NCBI GenBank assembly: GCA_017542245.1
Contig: JAFXXN010000003.1
Span: 1-64,000 of the forward strand
Origin: Lachnospiraceae bacterium
Lineage (GTDB): Bacteria; Bacillota; Clostridia; Lachnospirales; Lachnospiraceae
Reading direction: 5' to 3'
Length of the DNA: 64,000 nt
Part shown: positions 6,871 to 16,995 of the stretch, piece by piece
Numbering within the stretch: position 1 is the first letter of the stretch
Layout of the letters: every line of letters begins with the position of its first letter
The notes under the pieces: generated by a model
What the model saw: only the letters and a program-made list of their open reading frames with translations
Told to the model about the DNA's origin: nothing
Databases searched by the model: none
Program-made: the position numbers and the translations under genes

Positions 6871-8991
6871 TTAAACAAGCGCATTTGCATCCAAAATGAG
6901 CGCAATCTCACCATCGCCCAAAACTGTTGCTCCGCTGATCATCTTACTGTTATTTATATATTTTCCAATAGACTTAATAACTATTTCAAGCTGTCCGATC
7001 AGATCGTCAACTATAAGTCCGGCCTTCTTATCGCCCTTTGCAACAACTACCATTGTTACATTTTCTTTTTCAGGGCGTTTTCCCGGAACTTCCAGTACAT
7101 CTGCCATGCGAATAAGAGGAATAACATTTCCACGCAGATTAACTACTTCATTCTTTTCAACACGTTTAACTTCTGTAACCGGAATATCTTCAATAGTATC
7201 TATACTACCGAGAGGAATGGCATATTTTTCTTCGCCGATAACTACCATGAGTGACTGAATTATAGCCAATGTTAAGGGAAGTCTGATTGTAAACGTTGTT
7301 CCCTGTCCGAGAACCGATTTACACTCAACGGTACCGCTCAAAGATTCAATCTTAGACTTAACTACATCAAGCCCGACTCCTCTTCCGGAAACATCTGATA
7401 TCTTGTCGGCAGTTGAGAAACTGGGCCTGAATAAAAGATCGATAAAATCTTTTTCAGTCATCGTTTCTGCCTGCTCTTCGGTTATAGTTCCCTTTTCTAT
7501 AGCTTTTTTCCTGACTTTTTCAGTATTTATTCCGCCGCCGTCATCGCTGCACTCAATTACTACGCTGTTTCCTTCCTGATAAGCGTTAAGTATTATGGAA
7601 CCTACTTCCGGTTTTCCAAGCTTTCTTCTTTCTTCCGCACTCTCAAGACCATGGTCTGCGGAATTTCTGAGAATATGCATCAGAGGATCGCCGATTTCGT
7701 CGATAACGGTTCTGTCAAGTTCTGTTTCCTCACCTGACATATAAAGTTCCATAGGTTTATCGAGTTTTTTGGAAAGGTCTCTGATCATTCTCGGGAAACG
7801 GTTGACCACGCTCTCGATAGGAACCATTCGAACCTTCATAACGCTCTGATGAATATTTGTCGTTATTCTTTCAAGATATTCAATCTGTTCATTGAATACG
7901 GAACGCTTTTCTTTTTTCCCGAAGTCATCCGGAGAAATAGATGTTAAACCGTTTTTCGCAATAATAAGTTCGCTGACAAGGTTCATAAGATCGTCAAGCT
8001 TCTCAATGTCAACTCTTACCGAACGGTTAACAACCGCTTTTTTAGGAGCCTGCTGCCCGCCCTGTTTTGGCTGCTGTGCAGGCGGAGCGCTTTTGGCAGG
8101 AGCGGCTGACTTCTCATTTTCCTTGGCAACCTCTTCTTTCTTATCTTCCTTTACCGGTTCTTCCTCGAATTTAATCTGTGATATATTAACATCTTTTACT
8201 TCAGAGACATTCAGTACGCGTTTTCTTATTTCATCGACATTTGACTTCGAAAGAGCTACAACCACAAAGCTGAAATCGAATTTTTCATCCTCGATCATCT
8301 GTGCATCAGGTACTGACTTTATTATCTCGCCGAATTCTTCTACGGCTTTAAATACGAGATATGCACGGGCTGCCTTTAATAAGCATGATTCCTGAAGATC
8401 AACATGTATCTCGTAAGCAAACATTCCCTGATTTCCGGCCTCTTTTATCGCGGCCTTTTCATGGTCTGCATAAGTTACAGAACTTGAAGAAGGCGGTGCC
8501 TGTGCAGCCTCTTTATTTTCATTTGCTTCTGTCTTAGGATTTTCTTTAGGTTCTTCGGCAGCTGCGCCTTCTCCTTTTAGGCCTATTTCGAGCTCTTTTG
8601 CAAGCGTATCAATAAGAGACTGATTATCATTAGTCCCTTCATCCTGAGTATTTATAATATTATCAACATATTCCTGAAGCGCGTCAAGCCCCTCAAACAG
8701 ACAGTCGGTCAGCTGAGGTCTTACTTTCATCTTCCCGCTTCTGATCTCCTGGAATACATTTTCCATATCATGGGTTAACTTCTGCATCCTCTTATAACCC
8801 ATGGTTCCTGCCATTCCTTTTAAGGAATGGGCAGCCCGGAAGATCTCATTTATGGTATTCTCATTTTCCGGCTCCTTCTCTAAAATAAGAAGGTGCTCAT
8901 TAAGTGCCTGAAGATGCTCTTTTGCCTCTTCGATAAAGACTTCCAAATATTGGCTGACGTCCATGTATTCCTCCGTTTCCGCCTCAGACAA
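6871..8991 (-). CDS. cheA: Chemotaxis histidine kinase CheA
   Basis: 706 residues with the full five-domain layout: P1 Hpt with phospho-accepting His55 (AAHSLKG), an acidic linker, a P2 response-regulator docking domain (about 190-285), an Ala/Pro/Lys-rich linker, P3 dimerisation, P4 ATPase with N box (LRNSADHGLE), G1 (CSDDGGGI) and G2 (GRGVGLDVV), and a P5 CheW-like domain (about 570-706). P2 normally docks CheY and CheB; its retention implies that a CheY exists elsewhere in the genome. The gene overlaps cheB by 8 bases. Confidence 0.96.
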   Translation of the reverse strand: MSEAETEEYMDVSQYLEVFIEEAKEHLQALNEHLLILEKEPENENTINEIFRAAHSLKGMAGTMGYKRMQKLTHDMENVFQEIRSGKMKVRPQLTDCLFEGLDALQEYVDNIINTQDEGTNDNQSLIDTLAKELEIGLKGEGAAAEEPKENPKTEANENKEAAQAPPSSSSVTYADHEKAAIKEAGNQGMFAYEIHVDLQESCLLKAARAYLVFKAVEEFGEIIKSVPDAQMIEDEKFDFSFVVVALSKSNVDEIRKRVLNVSEVKDVNISQIKFEEEPVKEDKKEEVAKENEKSAAPAKSAPPAQQPKQGGQQAPKKAVVNRSVRVDIEKLDDLMNLVSELIIAKNGLTSISPDDFGKKEKRSVFNEQIEYLERITTNIHQSVMKVRMVPIESVVNRFPRMIRDLSKKLDKPMELYMSGEETELDRTVIDEIGDPLMHILRNSADHGLESAEERRKLGKPEVGSIILNAYQEGNSVVIECSDDGGGINTEKVRKKAIEKGTITEEQAETMTEKDFIDLLFRPSFSTADKISDVSGRGVGLDVVKSKIESLSGTVECKSVLGQGTTFTIRLPLTLAIIQSLMVVIGEEKYAIPLGSIDTIEDIPVTEVKRVEKNEVVNLRGNVIPLIRMADVLEVPGKRPEKENVTMVVVAKGDKKAGLIVDDLIGQLEIVIKSIGKYINNSKMISGATVLGDGEIALILDANALV

Positions 8992-9754
8992 ATTTTGTCC
9001 CAGTGGCTTTTATGATTGCGTCCGCTATTTCATTCAAAGGGATTGCCGCATCCGCTAACCCCGCCTTTTTTACCATGCCGGGCATGCCGTATACAGTGCT
9101 TGTAGCTTCATCCTGTGCAATAACGTAAATGTTCTTTTTCTCACCCAGTTTCCCGATTCCTCTGGTGCCGTCGCTTCCCATTCCTGTAAGAACAACACAG
9201 ATTATTTCGTCAAAATCAAGTTTTTCCAAAGACTCATACATTATATCAGCGCAGGGTTTAAGCCCGCTTCGTTCCGCTTCATCCGACAATGATATATAAT
9301 AGCTTTCTCTTCTTTTTAATACTTTTAAATGTGCTCCGCCCTTTGCAATATATACCTTACCTTTTTCAAGCATTTCGCCGTCCTCGGCTTCTTTTATGCT
9401 TATGGCACAGGTACTATCCAGATGCTTGGCAAGTGAAGATGTAAAACCTCTGGGCATGTGCTGAACCAGAAGCACCGGGGCATTCAGATTCACAGGCAGT
9501 TTCTGAAATATAGCTGCCACAGCTTTCGGTCCCCCTGTCGAAGCACATATAGCCACAATTCTTTTGGCATCCGTGCCTACTTTCCTATGAGGAATCCTTT
9601 TGTAATTTCCTGTAAGTATATATGACATTGGATTATTACTGTGTCTGTCTATACGTTCACCAGATCCGTTTTCTTTCTTGCCATTATCTATTATATCAGA
9701 TTTTGTACTACTCATGAGTGCAGAGTCACCGTTTTCCGATATTTTTTTATTCAT
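8984..9754 (-). CDS. cheB: CheB methylesterase domain without receiver domain
   Basis: 256 residues against about 350 for standard CheB. The catalytic domain is complete (about 63-252) with Ser72 (ASTGGP), His99 (VQHMPRG) and Asp195 (GMGSDG) forming the triad that demethylates receptor glutamates. The N-terminal receiver (REC) domain is absent; in its place are about 60 polar, probably disordered residues. The pilZ gene ends only 12 bases upstream, so there is no room for a frameshifted receiver. In enteric bacteria REC inhibits the esterase until phosphorylated, so this enzyme may be constitutive or regulated otherwise (inference). Confidence 0.9.
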   Translation of the reverse strand: MNKKISENGDSALMSSTKSDIIDNGKKENGSGERIDRHSNNPMSYILTGNYKRIPHRKVGTDAKRIVAICASTGGPKAVAAIFQKLPVNLNAPVLLVQHMPRGFTSSLAKHLDSTCAISIKEAEDGEMLEKGKVYIAKGGAHLKVLKRRESYYISLSDEAERSGLKPCADIMYESLEKLDFDEIICVVLTGMGSDGTRGIGKLGEKKNIYVIAQDEATSTVYGMPGMVKKAGLADAAIPLNEIADAIIKATGTKFV

Positions 9755-9766
9755 TTTAGCCTCATT

Positions 9767-10525
9767 TTATTGAAGTCCGTTTTCCTTTTGCCTCTGTTTT
9801 CTTTCCTCACTGAATACGTATCGTACTATTTTCTCCCTAATATCTTTCTTTATTTTCTTAAATTCACATCTATACTCGACCAATCCTTTTGAATTGGCTA
9901 TCTCAGCAGTTCCTATTATCTTGGCTTCGGCTTCTATTTCTATGTCTTCGTCCAGCCAGAAATCAATATTTATGGTCGTTCCGTTTTCATGTTTAGCAAG
10001 GGATGAGAATTTTATTCCTCCTCCGCTTACATTAACTATTGTCCCGTCCATTATCACGCCTTCAAGCTGCATAAGTTTTTCCGTAACTATCCTCTTTTCG
10101 CGATCATCCTTATACGCTTTTTTCTCCATAAAATATCTTAATCTTAATTCCAGGTCGGATATCACTCTGTATTTTAATGGGATAATCTTTTCGAGTCTGA
10201 AGTATTGTCTTCTCTGGTCTCTTTTAAGTTCCGAAATAATATTGATTGCAAGGTAATACAGATTTTCCTGCTTAAGTCTGTTTTTAATCTCACACTTACA
10301 CATATAGAGTCCGGAATTGGTCAGAAAGCTCATTTCATAGCGGCTTCCTATCTCTAAGGGCACAAGATGCCCCGATTCAATAGGAACCGCTATATTCATT
10401 CTATAATCATCGAGAATATCAAGAACCTGACTCATATAAACCTTAGGTGAGTCATCAGGATTCTTGGGTCGATTTGTACTTTTCAATTCAATCCGGTCTC
10501 CGACCTTTAAAACATTCTTAAGCAT
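9767..10525 (-). CDS. YcgR-type PilZ protein, c-di-GMP responsive motility brake
   Basis: 252 residues: an N-terminal YcgR-like beta domain (about 1-105) and a C-terminal PilZ domain. Both c-di-GMP binding signatures are visible: the Arg-rich RRQYFRLE and the NxSxxG type motif VNVSGGGIKF. YcgR proteins bind c-di-GMP and slow or bias the motor through MotA or FliG. In B. subtilis YpfA/DgrA does this from another locus; here the gene is inside the fla/che operon between flhG (8-base overlap) and cheB. No diguanylate cyclase is present in the window. Confidence 0.88.
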   Translation of the reverse strand: MLKNVLKVGDRIELKSTNRPKNPDDSPKVYMSQVLDILDDYRMNIAVPIESGHLVPLEIGSRYEMSFLTNSGLYMCKCEIKNRLKQENLYYLAINIISELKRDQRRQYFRLEKIIPLKYRVISDLELRLRYFMEKKAYKDDREKRIVTEKLMQLEGVIMDGTIVNVSGGGIKFSSLAKHENGTTINIDFWLDEDIEIEAEAKIIGTAEIANSKGLVEYRCEFKKIKKDIREKIVRYVFSEERKQRQKENGLQ

Positions 10526-11420
10526 TTTTCTTCTTCCTATAAATACTCTTCATCCATCTGCTGAATAACATGGCTATTCCTTTTTTATCGGCATTTTCAT
10601 CCTTAATGTCGGCGAGTTTTTCCGCAATCAGTGTTATTGCTTTTGCCGAAGGTGATTTTGGATCTGAAAGAGTGATCGGCTGTTGCTGCATTATCGCCTT
10701 TCCGCAGTTGGGATCATCGGGTATGCCTCCCATATATTCTACTTTAAGGCTTAAAAACTTTTCAACAACAACTCCGAGTTTACTGTAAAGGACATCACCT
10801 TCATCACTGGTTTTGATACGGTTCGCTACCATCTTAAGGACAGTATCTTCCTTTGAAAAACCGCTTCTTCTGTTAAGGGTTTTCAAAAGTGCATATGCGT
10901 CAGTAATTGATGTAGGTTCCGGAGTAGCCACAAGTAATACTTCATTACTTGCCGAAACAAATTCCAATACTGAATCTGATATGCCGGCACCTGTATCAAC
11001 AAGGATAATATCTGCAAGTTCATCAAGCTCATACAGCTTCTGAACAAGATAAACAACCTGCTCTCTTGTAAGACGGCTGAGTTCCTGTATTCCCGAACCG
11101 CCGGATATAAATCCGATGCCTTCGGGGCCCTCAATGATTATATCCTTCAATTCCCTGCCTCTGAACATCAGATCGGCCAGATTGTATTCCGGACGGATTC
11201 CAAGCATTACTTCAATATTGGCCAATCCGAAATCGGCATCTAGGATTATTACTTTCTTTCCGAGCCTTGACAGGTTTATCGCCAGATTTACCGTCAGTGT
11301 GGATTTTCCTACTCCGCCTTTTCCGCTTGTTACTGTAATTACACGTGATACTTTTCTTTCTTTCTTTTTCTGTTCCTGCTGTTTGCTGACAAGCATTCTC
11401 AATTGCTCGGCCTGATCCAT
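10518..11420 (-). CDS. flhG: Flagellar number regulator FlhG (MinD-like ATPase)
   Basis: 300 residues of the MinD/ParA family. The deviant Walker A (SGKGGVGKS) is near residue 32 and is preceded by the DQAEQLRxLV type N-terminal motif that stimulates the FlhF GTPase. It controls flagellar number and placement with FlhF. It overlaps flhF by one base and pilZ by eight. A basic C-terminal tail (MKSIYRKKKN) may help membrane binding. Confidence 0.93.
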   Translation of the reverse strand: MDQAEQLRMLVSKQQEQKKKERKVSRVITVTSGKGGVGKSTLTVNLAINLSRLGKKVIILDADFGLANIEVMLGIRPEYNLADLMFRGRELKDIIIEGPEGIGFISGGSGIQELSRLTREQVVYLVQKLYELDELADIILVDTGAGISDSVLEFVSASNEVLLVATPEPTSITDAYALLKTLNRRSGFSKEDTVLKMVANRIKTSDEGDVLYSKLGVVVEKFLSLKVEYMGGIPDDPNCGKAIMQQQPITLSDPKSPSAKAITLIAEKLADIKDENADKKGIAMLFSRWMKSIYRKKKNA

Positions 11421-12640
11421 TACTCACCACCTCCAAGCAATTGTTTTGCAATCATCTGAGCATCAAGTCTGGATATATCATTTGGAACTTTCTGCCCGAA
11501 TGTAGCATATGAAAGAGGGGCTCCGGTAAGAAGCTTAACATTAAATATATTCCCCAGAGTATCCGTTTCATCTAATTTTGTAAATATCAGCCTGTACTCC
11601 GCTATCTCAGAGTAAGCTTCAGTTATCCTGATAAGATCTTTGTATTTTGTTGTAATACTTAGAACCAGAAAAATATCTCTTTCTTCCGCAGGGATCGCAT
11701 TTATAAGCTTTTCTATATCCTCACGCTGTTGTTTGTCCCTGTGCGAACGTCCGGCTGTATCGATCATTACGATGTCGTAATGCTTCATTTCCTCATAAGC
11801 TTCTTTGAGTTCAGTATCTGAATAAACTACTTTTAAAGGAACATCAAGTATTTCTGCATAAGTCTTAAGCTGGTCTACAGCAGCTATTCTGTAAGTATCG
11901 GCTGTAAGCAAAGCCACGTTAAGTTTTCTGTCAAGCTTAAGCTTAGAAGCAAGTTTTGCGATGGTTGTGGTTTTCCCGACACCTGTAGGACCGATAAAAA
12001 ACACAAATCTTGCTTTTCCCTGGGTTACACCCATCACTTCAGTCTTCCCAAGCTTCAGCACTATTTTCTGATATATCCCCGAAAGAATATTTTCAACTGA
12101 TGCATCCTTTTTTAATGTAGGTTCTATCTCAGTAACGAGCTGATTGATATATTTCTCGTCAACCTCATTTGATTCAAGCTGCTTATGTATCAATTCAATG
12201 CAGGCATTACTCTTGTCATCGTGCTCCGGTTCCTCTTTCTTTTCTCCTTCGGAAGAAACGGCTGTTTCTTTTTTTACTCCCATCTGCTTCTCAAGCATCA
12301 TGGCAATATTAGATATTTTTTGTTCAAGCTGTTCTTTTCCCAAAATAAGCTGGGCAGCATCATCCTGTTCCTTTTTCGTATTTTCCGTTTTCTCATCCAG
12401 GATAATATCCGGATTATCTTTAAACATGGCCTTGATGCTTTCACGCCTTGAAAGTTCGGTCTTTGGGGGCGTTTCATCAAGTGCGGCGGTTATTTCATAA
12501 GTCGGCTTCTTGAAAAGTCTCATAAGACCGCCGGGTTTGATCATTTTAACATTGGTTACTATGGCGTCCTTCCCCAGTTCGTCCCTGGCGCGCATGATAG
12601 CCTCTGTTTCTGTATTTCCCTGAAATTTTTTGATTATCAA
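11420..12640 (-). CDS. flhF: Flagellar biosynthesis SRP-like GTPase FlhF
   Basis: 406 residues: an N-terminal basic B domain (about 1-140), an N domain, and an SRP-type G domain with P-loop GPTGVGKTTTIAKLA (about 212-226), DTYRIAAVDQLKTYA, DTAGRSHRD and the TKLDET guanine-specificity motif. FlhF recruits early flagellar components at the assembly site. It overlaps flhA by four bases (ATGA), indicating translational coupling. Confidence 0.95.
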   Translation of the reverse strand: MIIKKFQGNTETEAIMRARDELGKDAIVTNVKMIKPGGLMRLFKKPTYEITAALDETPPKTELSRRESIKAMFKDNPDIILDEKTENTKKEQDDAAQLILGKEQLEQKISNIAMMLEKQMGVKKETAVSSEGEKKEEPEHDDKSNACIELIHKQLESNEVDEKYINQLVTEIEPTLKKDASVENILSGIYQKIVLKLGKTEVMGVTQGKARFVFFIGPTGVGKTTTIAKLASKLKLDRKLNVALLTADTYRIAAVDQLKTYAEILDVPLKVVYSDTELKEAYEEMKHYDIVMIDTAGRSHRDKQQREDIEKLINAIPAEERDIFLVLSITTKYKDLIRITEAYSEIAEYRLIFTKLDETDTLGNIFNVKLLTGAPLSYATFGQKVPNDISRLDAQMIAKQLLGGGE

Positions 12641-14685
12641 TTAATCGTCACCATCCCAACTGATTGAAGTTCTACATCCGAATCTATCTCATTGTAAGAA
12701 AGGACTATAAGATCCGGGAAGTAATCTCTTGACAGCCTCTTGAAGTACATTCTAACTATAGGTGAAGTTATTACTATAGGGTTAATTCCGTTTTCTTCAA
12801 GTATTCTCGACTGTTCTTCGACGGAATCCATAAGTTTTCTTACTTTCTCAGGATCATAGTTTATATATGTTGTCTGTTCCGTAGTCTTAATAGAAGCCAT
12901 TATCTCTTTTTCGACCTGTGGATCAAGAGTCACAACAGAATGTTTTTCACCTTTGGTAAAAAACTTGGCTGATATGGCACGTTTCAGATCCTGTCTTACA
13001 TATTCCGTAAGTACATCCGTGTCATGTGTTGTAGTGGCATTATCCGCAAGAGTTTCAAATATGGACACAAGGTCTCTTATGGATATTCCTTCTCTTAACA
13101 GATTCTGTAACACCTTCTGTATCTCACCGACATTAAGCAGCTTTGGAACAAGTTCGCTGACCAGAGTTTCGTTTGCATCCTTGATATTATTGATAAGGTT
13201 CTGAACATCCTGTCTCGACAAAAGTTCATCAAGATGGCGCCTGATTACTTCCGTCAAATGTGTTGCAATGATCGAAGGCGGGTCAACTACAGTATAGCCG
13301 TAGGATTCGGCGCGTTCCCTCTGGCTCTCTGTTATCCATATGGCAGGAAGATGGAATGAGGGTTCAAAAGTCGGAATACCGGTAATCTCTTCTTCAACAT
13401 ATCCCGGATTCATGGCCATATAGTGGTCAAAAAGTATTTCACCGTCAGAAACGGGAACTCCTTTTATCTTGATAACATACTGGTTAGGATTAAGCTGTAT
13501 ATTATCTCTTAATCGAATGGTCGGAACAACACAGCCAAGTTCGAGCGCAATCTGTCTTCTGATAAGCACAACTCTGTCCAGAAGGTCACCGCCCTGATTT
13601 GCATCGGCTAAAGGTATGATACCATATCCAAATTCCAACTCAATCTGATCAACCTGAAGCAATTGTGTAACATTTTCCGGCCGCCGTATCTCCTCTGCCG
13701 CAGTTTCCTCGGTAGTAACTTCTTTTTCAACTTCCTTAGTCTTAACTTTCTTTTCTATGTTTCTTCCGGCAACAATAAACATTGCACCGAAAGGAATGAA
13801 TATAAACCACGGAAGCGGCGTAAATCCCAAAACGATCATGGCCACACCGACTATATAAAGTACTCTCGGTATGGAAAACAGCTGTGATACAAGTATGTCA
13901 CCTATATCGGAATCTTTTGAAACCTTTGTAACAAGCATACCGGTTGCAAGAGATATCATAAGGGACGGCATAGAACTTACCAGACCGTCACCAATAGTAA
14001 GCATTCCGTAGGTCTTTAAAGCATCTGCGGCTGTCATATTTCCGGATGTAACGCCCATTGCTATACCACCGCCGAAATTTATAAGTGTTATTATAAGACC
14101 CGCTACAGCATCTCCTTTTACATACTTTGTAGCACCGTCCATGGAACCGAAGAATGTTGATTCTTCCTGTATTTTCTCTCTTCTTTTTCTTGCTTCTTCA
14201 TCTGTTATGGCACCGGTATTTAAGTCTGCGTCAATCGCCATCTGCTTACCGGGCATGGCATCAAGCGTGAATCGAGCGGTAACTTCGGATACACGTTCCG
14301 AACCTTTGTTTATTACCAGGAACTGGATAAGTATAAGTATTACGAATACAATAGCGCCCAGGATCAGATCTCCTCCGCCTACGAAGTTTCCAAATTCAGT
14401 GATTACCTTTCCCGGATTTCCGTCTTTTAATATAAGCCTGGTCGAAGATACGTTCAATGATATCCTGAAGATTGTGGTCATCAATAGTATCGTAGGAAAA
14501 CTTGACATCTGAAGTACATCAGGTGCAAACAATGCGTTAAAAAGCACTATCATTGCAATGGACATATTGAATGCCACCAGGATATCCAGCAGGAAGGACG
14601 GAATGGGCACAATAAAGAAGACTATAACAGCCAGAACATATACGCCAACCATATAGTTGGACAATGTCTTGAAATTCAGCTTCAT
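12637..14685 (-). CDS. flhA: Flagellar type III export gate protein FlhA
   Basis: 682 residues, full length. The N-terminal half has about eight membrane helices with the conserved FRISLNVSSTRLIL stretch of the FHIPEP family, and the C-terminal half is the cytosolic export-gate domain that docks chaperones and substrates. The gene starts about 70 bases after flhB; this gap shows no clear hairpin. Confidence 0.96.
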   Translation of the reverse strand: MKLNFKTLSNYMVGVYVLAVIVFFIVPIPSFLLDILVAFNMSIAMIVLFNALFAPDVLQMSSFPTILLMTTIFRISLNVSSTRLILKDGNPGKVITEFGNFVGGGDLILGAIVFVILILIQFLVINKGSERVSEVTARFTLDAMPGKQMAIDADLNTGAITDEEARKRREKIQEESTFFGSMDGATKYVKGDAVAGLIITLINFGGGIAMGVTSGNMTAADALKTYGMLTIGDGLVSSMPSLMISLATGMLVTKVSKDSDIGDILVSQLFSIPRVLYIVGVAMIVLGFTPLPWFIFIPFGAMFIVAGRNIEKKVKTKEVEKEVTTEETAAEEIRRPENVTQLLQVDQIELEFGYGIIPLADANQGGDLLDRVVLIRRQIALELGCVVPTIRLRDNIQLNPNQYVIKIKGVPVSDGEILFDHYMAMNPGYVEEEITGIPTFEPSFHLPAIWITESQRERAESYGYTVVDPPSIIATHLTEVIRRHLDELLSRQDVQNLINNIKDANETLVSELVPKLLNVGEIQKVLQNLLREGISIRDLVSIFETLADNATTTHDTDVLTEYVRQDLKRAISAKFFTKGEKHSVVTLDPQVEKEIMASIKTTEQTTYINYDPEKVRKLMDSVEEQSRILEENGINPIVITSPIVRMYFKRLSRDYFPDLIVLSYNEIDSDVELQSVGMVTIN

Positions 14686-14755
14686 GGCTTATCTTCCCCT
14701 TCCGTTATTTTCAGTTACTCCCCATATTTCCCGTTTTTGTATTTCAAAAAAAAAT

Positions 14756-15898
14756 TTAGTTTTTCAGCGAATAAACATATGCCAGCACTTCAGCTGTCAT
14801 CTGATACAGTTCTTCCGGAATTTCTTCATCAAGTTCTACATTATGATACAGCATTCTTGCCAAAGGTTTATTTTCAACTATCGGTATATCATGTTTCTTT
14901 GCTTCTTCTTTTATCTTCTGTGCAAGGAAATCCGCGCCTTTTGCGATAAGCATCGGCGCTTCAGCCTGTTCCTTATCATATTTTATTGCACATGCAAGAT
15001 GGGTAGGGTTTGTGATGACAACATCTGCTTCAGGAAGCTGTTGCATCATTCTCCGCTGAGAAGCTTCTCGCATTCTCTGTCGTATCTGGCCCTTTATCTT
15101 AGGATCGCCTTCAGTTTGTTTGAACTCGTCTTTTATCTCCTGTTTGGTCATGCGCATGTCTTTATTAAATTTGAATTTCTGATAAATATAGTCGGCAAGA
15201 CCGATCACAACATAAATAATTGACACACGAAGTCCGAAACTAATGACTTTTTCTCCTATCATTGCCACTGCATCCATAGGATCCATGCCATATAGCGAAT
15301 TTACTATTCCCGCCGATTCGGACAGTTCAGAATATGCAAGATAAGCTATAAGTCCTATCTTTAACAGGGATTTTAAGAGTTCTACAAGTTTATCCATGGA
15401 AAACATTCTCTTAAATCCGTTGATAGGGTTTATCTTATTAAATTTGGGCATTAACGGTTTCAGGGTCGGCTGCCATTTTACCTGAAAGACATTTATCACG
15501 ATTGCAAAAACCACCGCAACTATAAATATCGGAAGACAGGTAAGAAGTATCTTCCACATAGCGGAATTCACAAAGGCTACAGCATAATTTGAATTAAATA
15601 CTTCTCTTGAATACTGGTCTATATTATTATAATACTCTCCAAAACTATCCGAAAAATTGCCTCCGATAAATCCAAGAAAAACCTTCAGGCTTCCAAAAAG
15701 CGCTATCAAAGTAACAGCCGTGGCAAGTTCCTGACTCTTTGCTACCTGGCCTTCCTTTCGGGCATCATCCAGTTTTTTAGGCGTAGCTTCCTCTGTCTTT
15801 TCCCCGCCTTCATCATTTGCAAAGAACTGCAGATCAAAGACTAAAAGATTAGGATTTAATTCCAGATCTTCCTTGTCAAAGGAAACGCCTTTTATCAT
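14756..15898 (-). CDS. flhB: Flagellar export switch protein FlhB
   Basis: 380 residues: four membrane helices and a cytosolic domain with the autocleavage motif NPTH at 297-300, which switches export from hook to filament subunits. The family-typical DLQFFA...EKTEEATPKK begins at residue 22, so this protein carries about 20 extra N-terminal residues; the start at 15898 is supported by AAAGGA seven bases upstream and no better start is available. Order fliR-flhB-flhA is canonical. Confidence 0.95.
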   Translation of the reverse strand: MIKGVSFDKEDLELNPNLLVFDLQFFANDEGGEKTEEATPKKLDDARKEGQVAKSQELATAVTLIALFGSLKVFLGFIGGNFSDSFGEYYNNIDQYSREVFNSNYAVAFVNSAMWKILLTCLPIFIVAVVFAIVINVFQVKWQPTLKPLMPKFNKINPINGFKRMFSMDKLVELLKSLLKIGLIAYLAYSELSESAGIVNSLYGMDPMDAVAMIGEKVISFGLRVSIIYVVIGLADYIYQKFKFNKDMRMTKQEIKDEFKQTEGDPKIKGQIRQRMREASQRRMMQQLPEADVVITNPTHLACAIKYDKEQAEAPMLIAKGADFLAQKIKEEAKKHDIPIVENKPLARMLYHNVELDEEIPEELYQMTAEVLAYVYSLKN

Positions 15899-15946
15899 TT
15901 TTTTCCTTTCCCAACTTTTAATAAGTACTGCTCCGCCTCTTCGCGG

Positions 15947-16729
15947 TCATCCCGGTTCCATATATGACATTGCCATACGCATCAGCTCAAACATCTCGTC
16001 AAAAATAAACTCTGCTACACCGGGAAGCAGTTCTATAACTATTAGCATTACCACAAGTCCGACAAGTACTTTAAGCTGCATACCTATAACGAACATGTTC
16101 ATCTGTGGTGCAACCTTTGCCATAATGGCCAGTATGGCATTTACTATAAGAAGTGCACCAAATACAGGTAATACTATCCTGAACGCCAAAACAAAGAAAT
16201 CAACTATATACTTCAATCCGACATTATATATCAACGGGTTGAAAGTTATATCACCTACAGGAACTAGCTTAAAAGAATCTATCAATGCATCCAGCAAATA
16301 ATGATGCAGGTAGGTAACCATAAGGACAAGCATTACTCCGTATTCGTAAAATGTTCCAGAAACTGTTACCTGCGTAGATGTTACAGGATCGAATTCGTTT
16401 ACCATTGAAAATCCGATCTCCATATCTATCAGATGACCTGCCAGGCTTATTATCTGATAACATACATTTGCCAAGAAACCCAGTAAAAGACCTGCAAGCA
16501 GGTTTTTGGCAATGATCACCGCATATCCCACTACCGTTCCGTATTCCAGCGGCTCATATGGCATAATGTTAAAGATGATCAGCGACAAAAGCAAAGAAAA
16601 TCCAACTTTTACCGACCTCGGGGAGTTCTTCAGGCTGAAGAACGGTGCAGTATAGACAAACCCTGTTATACGTATAAACAAAACAAGGAAGAATTCCAAC
16701 TGTTGTAATGTAAATATACTCTCTTTCAT
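15947..16729 (-). CDS. fliR: Flagellar export apparatus protein FliR
   Basis: 260 residues with six or more hydrophobic helices and the FliR/SpaR/EscT pattern, e.g. GFVYTAPFFSLKNSPRSVKVG near the start and HLIDMEIGFSMVNEFDPV in the middle. It forms the helical export gate with FliP and FliQ. It overlaps fliQ by four bases and ends 48 bases before flhB. Confidence 0.95.
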   Translation of the reverse strand: MKESIFTLQQLEFFLVLFIRITGFVYTAPFFSLKNSPRSVKVGFSLLLSLIIFNIMPYEPLEYGTVVGYAVIIAKNLLAGLLLGFLANVCYQIISLAGHLIDMEIGFSMVNEFDPVTSTQVTVSGTFYEYGVMLVLMVTYLHHYLLDALIDSFKLVPVGDITFNPLIYNVGLKYIVDFFVLAFRIVLPVFGALLIVNAILAIMAKVAPQMNMFVIGMQLKVLVGLVVMLIVIELLPGVAEFIFDEMFELMRMAMSYMEPG

Positions 16730-16995
16730 CTTATAAATGCATTAAAATTTTCAAACAGATACTCCATATATTCAACAATGTTGGTCAGTATCCAATTGCC
16801 TGTAAGCATCAGGATCAAAAATATACTTATAAGTTTTGGGACAAATGTTAAAGTCTGTTCCTGGATGGATGTCACAGTCTGAAGGATGCTGACTATTAAT
16901 CCCACTACAAGTGAAATAAGAAGCATCGGTGCAGAGACCTTTATGATAAGATACAGGGTCTCTCTCAGAAGCGTTATAACCATTTCTTCGCTCAT
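16726..16995 (-). CDS. fliQ: Flagellar export apparatus protein FliQ
   Basis: 89 residues, the standard length, with two membrane helices. The central SLVVGLIVSILQTVTSIQEQ is the family signature. It sits between fliP (77 bases upstream) and fliR (4-base overlap). Confidence 0.95.
   Translation of the reverse strand: MSEEMVITLLRETLYLIIKVSAPMLLISLVVGLIVSILQTVTSIQEQTLTFVPKLISIFLILMLTGNWILTNIVEYMEYLFENFNAFIR

Noticed and set aside
9641-9892. Missing CheB receiver hidden by a frameshift
   Set aside because: I looked upstream of cheB for receiver motifs in other frames; the space is filled by the intact C-terminus of the PilZ protein, 12 bases away.
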